Assembly: GCA_005888525.1 (NCBI GenBank)
Contig: VBAB01000470.1
Coordinates: forward strand, 1-5,385
Direction: 5' to 3'
Source of the DNA: Alphaproteobacteria bacterium
GTDB taxonomy: Bacteria; Pseudomonadota; Alphaproteobacteria; Rhizobiales; Hyphomicrobiaceae
DNA: 5,385 nucleotides
A program made the position numbers and the translations under genes. Below are positions 1 to 5,385 of this stretch, piece after piece (within the stretch, counting starts at the first letter, position 1; every line of letters starts with the position of its first letter). The notes beneath the pieces were generated by a model. That model was not told where the DNA came from. It saw only the letters and a program-made list of their open reading frames with translations, and made no database searches.

Positions 1-240
1 GCCGATGGCAGTTGCCAGCAGCGCCTCGGCGATCCCGGGGGCGACCACGGCCAGATTGGTGGTGTGGGCCTTGGAGATGCCGATGAAGCTGTTCATGATG
101 CCCCACACCGTGCCGAACGGGCCGACGAAGGGTGCGGTGGCGCCAATGGTCGCCAACGCGCCGGTGCCCTTGTTCATGTCACGGCCGGCCGCCACCTCCA
201 GTCGCGCCAGCCGCGTGGCGATGCGCTCCTTGATGCCGCT
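1..240 (-). pseudogene. exbB: ExbB-type biopolymer transport proton channel, N-terminally truncated remnant (continues past left edge)
   Basis: ExbB works with ExbD and TonB in the inner membrane, using the proton gradient to drive uptake through outer-membrane TonB-dependent receptors. Reading the minus strand from 240 down to 1 gives a frame with the family's signature stretches: GIKERIATRLARLE, then GTGALATIGATAPFVG, FGTVWGIMNSFIGISKAH and TTNLAVVAPGIAEALLATAIG at the window edge. The form SFIGISK...TTNLAVVAPGIAEALLATAIG points to ExbB rather than TolQ. ExbB normally has about 100 or more residues before this part, including its first membrane helix. Here the frame stays open only to a stop at 346-348, has no ATG before the internal one at 175-177, and shows no ExbB likeness beyond about 240. 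The DUF1028 gene occupies the space where the N-terminus should lie. The usual Leu in APFVGLFG is Pro (codon 118-120). An internal start at 177 would lack the first helix and has no Shine-Dalgarno. I infer a dead fragment; an assembly join cannot be excluded. Confidence 0.72.
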
Positions 241-255
241 CCGTGTCGGAGACCT

Positions 256-286
256 GCGCGCAAACGTTCTTGCATGCGTTTCGCGC
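256..286. repeat. Imperfect inverted repeat (hairpin) upstream of the DUF1028 gene
   Basis: The left arm 256-266 (GCGCGCAAACG) pairs with the right arm 277-286 (CGTTTCGCGC): ten base pairs with one bulged C at 261 and a 10-base loop. It lies 46 bases before the DUF1028 start, in the gap between the truncated exbB and that gene. No T-run follows on either strand, so it does not look like a standard intrinsic terminator. It could be a leader structure, an operator or a scar of the rearrangement, or chance in GC-rich DNA. Confidence 0.35.
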
Positions 287-320
287 AGGAGCAATTCTTC
301 CAGCGGAAGCGGCGGCACAC

Positions 321-326
321 AGGAGG
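321..326 (+). promoter_or_regulatory. Strong Shine-Dalgarno AGGAGG for the DUF1028 gene
   Basis: AGGAGG lies six bases before the ATG at 333. It is a near-perfect ribosome binding site and fixes that ATG as the start. Neither sucA nor sucB has one as good. Confidence 0.85.
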
Positions 327-332
327 TAGCGC

Positions 333-938
333 ATGACCTTCTCGATCATTGCCCATGATGTGGCGACCGGTCAGGTCGGCATCGCTGTCGCCAGCAAGAC
401 GCTGGCCACCGGCGCCCGCGTTCCCCACATCCGCACCGGCGTGGGGGCCATCGCCAGCCAGGCCCGCGTCAATCACTATTACGGCCCGCGTGGCCTGGCG
501 CTGCTGGCGGCCGGTGCCTCGGCCGCCGATACCGTGCGCCTACTCATCGCCGCCGACGAGGATCAGGATATCCGTCAGGTCCACGTCATGGACCGCCACG
601 GACGGTTCGCCGCCCACACGGGTGCCGAGTGCCTGGAGTGGTGCGGCCATCTGGTGAAGGAGAGCTATTCGGTGGCGGGCAACATCCTGGCCGGTCCCGC
701 CGTGCTCGAGGCAATGGCTGCGGCCTACGATGCCGCGACGGGTCTACCCTTGGCGCAGAAATTGGTCGCCGCCATGAAGGCCGGCGAGCAGGCCGGCGGC
801 GACAAGCGTGGACGGCAGTCGGCGGGGCTCCTCATTCATGGCACTTCGGACTGGGCCTTGCTCGACATCAGGGTCGACGATCACGCCGATCCCCTCTCCG
901 AGCTCGAGCGCCTCGAGGGAGTCGCGCGCAGCGCGTAA
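333..938 (+). CDS. DUF1028 family protein (putative Ntn-hydrolase superfamily)
   Basis: This 201-residue protein belongs to the DUF1028 family, placed in the Ntn-hydrolase superfamily; its substrate and role are unknown. Family landmarks in order are MTFSIIAHD at 1-9, GVGAIASQ at 36-43, YGPRGL at 50-55, RQVHVMD at 81-87, AAHTG at 93-97, a GN pair at 116-117, GGDKRGRQSAGLL at 155-167 and DIRVDDHADPLSEL at 178-191. Thr2 would become the N-terminal residue after Met removal and is a plausible Ntn nucleophile; that is inference. No signal peptide or membrane segment is visible, so it is probably cytoplasmic. It ends soon after the DxRVDDHxDP motif, whereas many relatives carry 20 or more further residues, or a longer C-terminal part, so this is a core-only form. 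The start is set by AGGAGG at 321-326. It lies 230 bases ahead of sucA on the same strand, separated from it by a palindromic repeat, so it is probably a separate transcription unit. No convincing promoter was found in the short space upstream. Confidence 0.92.
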   Translation: MTFSIIAHDVATGQVGIAVASKTLATGARVPHIRTGVGAIASQARVNHYYGPRGLALLAAGASAADTVRLLIAADEDQDIRQVHVMDRHGRFAAHTGAECLEWCGHLVKESYSVAGNILAGPAVLEAMAAAYDAATGLPLAQKLVAAMKAGEQAGGDKRGRQSAGLLIHGTSDWALLDIRVDDHADPLSELERLEGVARSA

Positions 939-991
939 CTGACGCCACAGGCGCAACCTTGCAGTTGCTGCTTCTTTGAGCAGTCGGCATC

Positions 992-1055
992 AGGGGTCAG
1001 ACCCCTCGCGCGACGCGTTGTGCAAGAGCAGCCTCGAGGCGAGGGGTCTGACCCC
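992..1055. repeat. REP-like inverted repeat of two GGGGTC(A/T)GACCCC palindromes
   Basis: Two arms form a perfect 17-base inverted repeat, 993-1009 and 1039-1055, around a 29-base spacer. Each arm is itself an odd palindrome: AGGGGTCAGACCCCT at 992-1006 with central A, and GGGGTCTGACCCC at 1043-1055 with central T. The spacer's right end overlaps a third perfect palindrome, GCCTCGAGGC at 1031-1040. Small GGGGTCAGACCCC-type palindromes are, to my knowledge, scattered in many proteobacterial genomes, often near REP-associated Y1 transposases. No transposase is present here, so this would be a non-autonomous copy. In RNA the whole unit would fold into a strong stem-loop between the DUF1028 gene and sucA. 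There is no T-run after it, so any terminator role is unproven. Confidence 0.7.
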
Positions 1056-1168
1056 CTATCTACTAAATCAATCGATGTGGTACTTAGGCCGTCGCGCGTA
1101 TAAGCGCTTCTGTCATCGTTGCGTGCGATCCTGTCGCTGCCACTCAATCGCCAGAGCCCAGATCGGAC
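1056..1168 (+). promoter_or_regulatory. Presumed sucA promoter and leader region
   Basis: This stretch after the palindromic repeat contains the most AT-rich DNA of the gap (CTACTAAATCAATCGAT, about 1060-1076) and is the likely home of the sucA promoter, because nothing upstream looks co-transcribed with sucA. TATAAG at 1099-1104 resembles a -10 box, but no good -35 hexamer lies 16-18 bases before it. The leader just before the sucA ATG has only a weak Shine-Dalgarno: AGAG at 1153-1156 is far, and GGA at 1165-1167 is too close. No operator or riboswitch is recognisable. Confidence 0.25.
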
Positions 1169-4135
1169 ATGACCCGCCAGCCCAAGAACGAAGCCTTTGC
1201 GCGCACCTCATTCCTGCAAGGCGCCAACGCCGCCTACATCGAGGAGATGCAGGCGCAATACGAGCGCAACCCCGGCTCGGTGAGCGACGAATGGCGCCAT
1301 TTCTTCGCCAGCCTTCAGGAGGACCAGTCGGCCCTCGGCGGCGGCAACGGGCATAGCGGGCCGTCGTGGGCCAAGCCGCTCGAACAGCTCGAGCAGGAAG
1401 GCGATCGTGAGCTGCTGGGGGCGCTGACGGGCGACTACGGCGAGACCGAGCAGCACGTTCGCGGCAGGCTGCAAGCCCGCGCAAGCGCGGCCGGCGTCGA
1501 CATGGGCCCGATGGCGTCCGTGCGCGCCACCCAGGACAGCATCCGGGCGCTGATGCTGATCCGCGCCTATCGCGCCATGGGGCATCTGGCAGCCGATCTC
1601 GATCCGCTGGGCCTGGCCGAGCGCAAGGTCCACAAGGAGTTGAAGCCCGAGACTTACGGATTCACGGACGCGGATCTCGACCGGCCGATCTTCATCGACA
1701 AGGTGCTTGGCCTCGAGATCGCGACCGTGCGCGAGATCGTGAAAATCCTGCGCCGTACCTACTGCTGGCATATCGGCGTCGAGTTCATGCACATCACCTC
1801 GCCGGCGCAGAAGTCTTGGCTGCAGCAGCGCATCGAGGGCAAGGACAAGGACATCGTCTTCACCGCCGAGGGCAAGAAGGCGATCCTGAACAAGCTGATC
1901 GAGGCGGAGTTCTTCGAGAAGTTCGCCGACGTGAAGTACACCGGCACCAAGCGCTTCGGTCTCGATGGCGCCGAAGCTATGGTGCCGGCGCTGGAGCAGA
2001 TCATCAAGCGTGGGGGTCAGCTCGGCATCAAGGAGATCGTCATCGGCATGGCGCATCGCGGGCGCCTCAACGTGCTCGCCAACGTGATGGGCAAGCCGCA
2101 CCGCGCCATTTTCAACGAGTTCAAGGGCGGGTCGTTCAAGCCCGACGACGTCGAGGGCTCGGGCGACGTGAAGTACCATCTGGGTGCGTCCTCCGACCGC
2201 TCCTTCGACGGCAACAACGTGCACCTCTCGCTCACCGCCAACCCCTCGCACCTGGAGATCGTCGATCCGGTGGTGCTGGGCAAGGTGCGCGCCAAGCAGG
2301 ATCAGCACGGTTGCAAGCCCGGCGAGCGCACGCCGGTGCTGCCCCTGCTCATCCATGGCGATGCAGCGTTCGCGGGACAGGGCGTGGTGGCCGAGTGTTT
2401 CGGTCTATCCGGCCTCAAGGGCCACCGCACGGGTGGGTCGATCCACTTCATCATCAACAACCAGATCGGCTTCACCACGAGCCCGCGCCACTCGCGCTCG
2501 TCGCCCTATTGCTCGGACGTGGCCAAGATGGTCGAAGCGCCCATCTTCCACGTCAACGGCGACAACCCCGAGGCCGTGGTGCACGTCGCCAAGATCGCCA
2601 CCGAGTTCCGGCAGAAGTTCCAGAAGCCGGTCGTGATCGACATGTTTTGCTACCGCAAGCACGGCCACAACGAATCGGACGAGCCGGCCTTCACCCAGCC
2701 GCTCATGTACCGCGCCATCAGATCGCACCCGAGTGCCGTGGAAATCTACTCCAAGCGGTTGATCAAAGAAGGTGTGGTCACCGAACAGGACGTCGAGGCG
2801 ATGCAATCGAGGTTCCGCGCCCATCTCGACGAGGAGCTCGTCGCCGCCGACAGCTACCGGCCCAACAAGGCCGACTGGCTCGACGGACGCTGGGCCGACA
2901 TCGGCTTTGCCGAAGACGAGGCGCGGCGCGGCAACACGGGCGTCGCCATCGACACCCTGAAGGAGGTGGGGCGCCGCATCACCGCCATCCCGCAGGATTT
3001 CAACGCTCACAAGACCATCCAGCGGTTGCTGCAGCGCCGACGCGAGATGGTGGAGACGGGCACCGGCATCGACTGGTCGATGGGCGAGCACCTGGCCTTC
3101 GCGACGCTGCTCAACGAGGGCTTCCCCGTGCGGCTCTCGGGCCAGGACAGCGAGCGCGGCACCTTCTCGCAGCGCCACTCGGTGCTGACCGACCAGGAGA
3201 CGGAGAAGCACTACACGCCGCTCAAGTACGTCTCCCCGAGCCAGGGCCGCTTCGAGGTGATCAACTCGATGCTGTCGGAAGAGGCGGTGCTGGCGTTCGA
3301 GTACGGCTACACACTGACCGAGCCCAACGCGCTCGTCATGTGGGAGGCGCAGTTCGGCGACTTCGCCAACGGCGCGCAGGTCGTATTCGACCAGTTCATC
3401 TCCTCGGGCGAGCGCAAGTGGCTCAGGATGTCGGGCCTCGTGTGCCTGTTGCCGCACGGCTACGAGGGGCAAGGGCCCGAACACTCCTCGGCGCGCCTGG
3501 AACGATACCTGCAACTGTGCGCGGAGGACAACTGGCAGGTCGCCAACTGCACGACACCCGCCAACTACTTCCACATCCTGCGCCGCCAGCTGCATCGCAA
3601 GTTCCGCAAACCGCTGGTGCTGATGACGCCGAAATCCCTGCTGCGCCACAAGCGCGTCGTTTCGGCCCTCGCCGAGATGGGACCCGGCACGACCTTCCAT
3701 CGCGTGCTGTGGGACGATGCGCAGTCGCGCCCGGGCGAGAAGATCAAGCTCGAGACCGACCACCAGATCCGCCGGGTGGTGCTGTGCTCGGGCAAGGTCT
3801 ACTACGATCTCTACGAGGCGCGCGAGGCGGCCGGCATCGGCGACGTGTATCTGATGCGCGTCGAGCAGCTCTATCCCTTCCCGGCGCGCGCGCTGATCAG
3901 CGAGCTGTCGCGCTTCCCGCAAGCCGAGATCGTTTGGGCGCAAGAAGAGCCCAAGAACATGGGCGCGTGGTCGTTCGTGGAGCCCAACATCGAATGGGTG
4001 CTGCAGCATAGCGGCGCTCGCCACTTGCGGCCGCGCTACGCCGGGCGCCCGGCGTCGGCGGCCACAGCCACGGGGCTGGCCAGCAAGCACAATCAGGAGC
4101 AGAAGACGCTGGTCGCGCAGGCGCTCTCCGACTGA
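1169..4135 (+). CDS. sucA: 2-oxoglutarate dehydrogenase E1 component (thiamine diphosphate-dependent)
   Basis: SucA (also OdhA) decarboxylates 2-oxoglutarate and reductively succinylates the lipoyl group of SucB, a cytoplasmic TCA-cycle step. The 988 residues are complete and suit the long alphaproteobacterial form. The N-terminal E2-contacting segment is at about 10-50 (TSFLQGANAAYIEEM...EWRHFF). The dehydrogenase core begins around residue 200 with HIGVEFMHI. Active-site landmarks are MAHRGRLNVL with His296, DVKYHLG with His337, the ThDP/Mg motif from GDAAFAGQG (397-405) to NNQIGFTT (430-437), YRKHGHNESDEP (495-506), and LPHGYEGQGPEHSSAR (761-776) with His763 and His772. The transketolase-type pyrimidine domain spans about 640-830 and the C-terminal domain about 835-985, including WAQEEPKNMGAW. 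No key residue is missing and no frameshift is seen. The ATG at 1169 fits the usual start of the family, there is no upstream in-frame start, and the next Met (27) would cut into the conserved N-terminus. The Shine-Dalgarno is weak. sucB follows after 14 bases. sucCD is not directly upstream, unlike in many relatives. Confidence 0.98.
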   Translation: MTRQPKNEAFARTSFLQGANAAYIEEMQAQYERNPGSVSDEWRHFFASLQEDQSALGGGNGHSGPSWAKPLEQLEQEGDRELLGALTGDYGETEQHVRGRLQARASAAGVDMGPMASVRATQDSIRALMLIRAYRAMGHLAADLDPLGLAERKVHKELKPETYGFTDADLDRPIFIDKVLGLEIATVREIVKILRRTYCWHIGVEFMHITSPAQKSWLQQRIEGKDKDIVFTAEGKKAILNKLIEAEFFEKFADVKYTGTKRFGLDGAEAMVPALEQIIKRGGQLGIKEIVIGMAHRGRLNVLANVMGKPHRAIFNEFKGGSFKPDDVEGSGDVKYHLGASSDRSFDGNNVHLSLTANPSHLEIVDPVVLGKVRAKQDQHGCKPGERTPVLPLLIHGDAAFAGQGVVAECFGLSGLKGHRTGGSIHFIINNQIGFTTSPRHSRSSPYCSDVAKMVEAPIFHVNGDNPEAVVHVAKIATEFRQKFQKPVVIDMFCYRKHGHNESDEPAFTQPLMYRAIRSHPSAVEIYSKRLIKEGVVTEQDVEAMQSRFRAHLDEELVAADSYRPNKADWLDGRWADIGFAEDEARRGNTGVAIDTLKEVGRRITAIPQDFNAHKTIQRLLQRRREMVETGTGIDWSMGEHLAFATLLNEGFPVRLSGQDSERGTFSQRHSVLTDQETEKHYTPLKYVSPSQGRFEVINSMLSEEAVLAFEYGYTLTEPNALVMWEAQFGDFANGAQVVFDQFISSGERKWLRMSGLVCLLPHGYEGQGPEHSSARLERYLQLCAEDNWQVANCTTPANYFHILRRQLHRKFRKPLVLMTPKSLLRHKRVVSALAEMGPGTTFHRVLWDDAQSRPGEKIKLETDHQIRRVVLCSGKVYYDLYEAREAAGIGDVYLMRVEQLYPFPARALISELSRFPQAEIVWAQEEPKNMGAWSFVEPNIEWVLQHSGARHLRPRYAGRPASAATATGLASKHNQEQKTLVAQALSD

Positions 4136-4149
4136 GATGGTGGAAAAAG

Positions 4150-5385
4150 ATGGCGATCGAGATCACGGTGCCGGCGCTCGGTGAATCGGTGACCGAGGCA
4201 ACTGTCGGTCAATGGTTCAAGAAGCCCGGCGATGCGGTCAACGTCGATGAGCCACTGCTCGAGCTCGAGACCGACAAGGTGACTTTGGAGGTGCCGGCGC
4301 CGGCCGCAGGGATCCTGGCAGAGATCAAGGTGCCGGAGGGCTCCAGCGTTGCCGTCGGCTCCGTGCTGGGGTCCATCAGCGAGCGCGTTGGTGCCGCTGC
4401 CAAGACACAGCTGGCGAGCGAACCCGCCTCAGCGCGATTGGTCGCCTCTCCGGTTTCGCCCACCAGGTTGATCCAGACACCGCCCTCGGCTCCCAAGTCC
4501 CCGCCCACGCGGCTGGAGTCTTCCATAACGCGGCCACCCGCCGACGCCACGGGCGGTGTGCCGCCGGCACCCGCAGCGCGCAAGCTGATGGAGGAGAAGG
4601 GCCTCTCGCCCGACGACGTGCAGGGTTCCGGCAGGCGCGGCCAGATCCTGAAGGAGGATGTGCTGGCGGCGGCGCTCAGGCCGTCGACGCCCGTGCCGGC
4701 CGAGGCTGTGGCCCAGCCGCCCACGGCGGCCAGGAGCGTGGCCGCGTCGGCGCCGGTCCCCGCAGCGCAATTGCGCGCGCCTTCGGTGCCGAACGACGCG
4801 GCGCGCGAGGAGCGTGTGAAGATGACGCGTTTGCGGCAGACCATCGCGCGCCGCCTCAAGGATGCGCAGAACACGGCGGCGATGCTCACCACGTTCAACG
4901 ACGTGGACATGAGCGCCATCATGAATGTCAGGAACCAGTACAAGGACCTATTCGAGAAGCGCCACGGCGTGAAGCTGGGCTTCATGGGCTTCTTCGTGAA
5001 GGCCTGCATCCAGGCCCTGCGGGAAGTCCCTGCTGTGAATGCCGAGATCGACGGTCAGGACATCATCTACAAGAACTACTACCACATCGGCGTCGCCGTC
5101 GGCACCGAGAAGGGCCTCGTCGTGCCAGTGGTGCGCGAGGCCGATCGCATGCAGCTCGCCGAGATCGAGCAGGCGATCACCGACTTCGGCAGGCGCGCCC
5201 GAGACGGCAAGCTCACCATCGAGGAGATGCAGGGCGGCACCTTTACGATCTCCAACGGGGGCGTGTACGGGTCGCTGCTGTCGACGCCGATCCTCAATGC
5301 GCCGCAGTCGGGCATCCTCGGCATGCACCGCATCGAGGAGCGCCCCGTAGTCCGCGAGGGGCAGATCGTAGCGCGGCCGATGATG
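4150..5385 (+). CDS. sucB: Dihydrolipoyllysine succinyltransferase, E2 of the 2-oxoglutarate dehydrogenase complex (3' end cut by window)
   Basis: SucB (also OdhB) forms the core of the complex and transfers the succinyl group from its lipoyl arm to CoA. The frame is open for 412 codons from the ATG at 4150 to the window end. It has a lipoyl domain at 2-77 with the modified lysine Lys43 in ELETDKV; a Pro/Ser/Thr linker at about 78-137; a peripheral subunit-binding domain at about 138-175 (PAARKLMEEKG...GSGRRGQILKEDV) that holds E3 and E1; a second Ala/Pro linker at about 176-220; and the acyltransferase domain from about 222. That domain shows RQTIARRL, AMLTTFNDVDMS, typical of the succinyl enzyme, PAVNAEIDG, HIGVAVGTEKGLVVPVVR and GGTFTISNGGVYGSLLSTP. 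The sequence stops at IVARPMM, where the family goes on to a YDHRxxDG segment with the catalytic His, so that residue cannot be judged. The start follows a GGA at 4142-4144 five bases upstream; ATG 4137 is in another frame and leads nowhere. The 14-base gap to sucA indicates one transcript. The E3 gene is expected downstream. Confidence 0.97.
   Translation, partial: MAIEITVPALGESVTEATVGQWFKKPGDAVNVDEPLLELETDKVTLEVPAPAAGILAEIKVPEGSSVAVGSVLGSISERVGAAAKTQLASEPASARLVASPVSPTRLIQTPPSAPKSPPTRLESSITRPPADATGGVPPAPAARKLMEEKGLSPDDVQGSGRRGQILKEDVLAAALRPSTPVPAEAVAQPPTAARSVAASAPVPAAQLRAPSVPNDAAREERVKMTRLRQTIARRLKDAQNTAAMLTTFNDVDMSAIMNVRNQYKDLFEKRHGVKLGFMGFFVKACIQALREVPAVNAEIDGQDIIYKNYYHIGVAVGTEKGLVVPVVREADRMQLAEIEQAITDFGRRARDGKLTIEEMQGGTFTISNGGVYGSLLSTPILNAPQSGILGMHRIEERPVVREGQIVARPMM

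Noticed and set aside
953..979. Possible intrinsic terminator after DUF1028 (GCAAC/GTTGC stem, then CTGCTTCTTT)
   Set aside because: The stem is only five base pairs and the T-rich stretch is broken and short; too weak to call.
1099..1104. TATAAG as a firm sucA -10 box
   Set aside because: No matching -35 hexamer at proper spacing; kept only as a weak hint in the leader entry.
976..1356. A 126-codon plus-strand frame across the intergenic repeat and the sucA start
   Set aside because: It translates the palindromic repeat, overlaps sucA out of frame and has no recognisable domain or ribosome binding site.
1816..4011. A 731-codon open frame in +1 shift within sucA
   Set aside because: It is Arg/Ala/His/Gly-rich with no family likeness and lies inside strongly conserved sucA; it is a by-product of GC-rich codon use.
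2405..4090. A 561-codon minus-strand open frame opposite sucA
   Set aside because: Antisense shadow of high third-position GC coding; composition is not protein-like and no motif is visible. The 382-codon one at 1208-2356 is rejected for the same reason.
4137..4149. Alternative sucB start at ATG 4137
   Set aside because: It is in a different frame from the lipoyl domain; the ATG at 4150 matches the usual SucB N-terminus.
4209..5009. A 266-codon minus-strand open frame opposite sucB
   Set aside because: Low-complexity Ser/Ala/Gly-rich translation and full overlap with recognisable SucB domains.
1..5385. CRISPR array, tRNA, rRNA or insertion sequence
   Set aside because: No regularly spaced direct repeats, no tRNA cloverleaf or rRNA-like stretch, and no transposase frame were seen on either strand.

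Overview
The window is GC-rich bacterial chromosome, most likely from an alphaproteobacterium. The 2-oxoglutarate dehydrogenase E1 has the long form (988 residues) and an N-terminus typical of that class. It is followed at once by its E2 partner, as in alphaproteobacterial sucAB/odhAB loci. A finer placement (for example Rhodospirillales-like) would be a guess.

Layout. Positions 1-240, minus strand: the C-terminal half of an ExbB-type proton channel protein. It runs off the left edge and has lost its N-terminal part, so it looks like a remnant. Positions 241-332: a short spacer with an imperfect hairpin and a strong Shine-Dalgarno. Positions 333-938, plus strand: a DUF1028 protein, a putative Ntn-hydrolase of unknown substrate. 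Positions 939-1168: a 230-base intergenic region holding an inverted repeat built from two small GGGGTC(A/T)GACCCC palindromes, followed by a more AT-rich leader. Positions 1169-4135, plus: sucA/odhA, complete. Positions 4150-5385, plus: sucB/odhB, cut by the right edge just before its expected catalytic histidine motif.

How the genes work together. SucA decarboxylates 2-oxoglutarate with ThDP and passes the succinyl group to the lipoyl arm of SucB, which transfers it to CoA; a dihydrolipoamide dehydrogenase (E3), probably encoded beyond the right edge, reoxidises the arm. This is a core TCA-cycle step. The 14-base gap between sucA and sucB indicates co-transcription. The DUF1028 gene and the exbB remnant have no evident link to this complex. 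Their place upstream of sucA, where many alphaproteobacteria carry sucCD, suggests a rearranged junction.

I see no sign of a novel multi-gene system. The points most worth a second look are the truncated exbB at the junction and the palindromic repeat before sucA.
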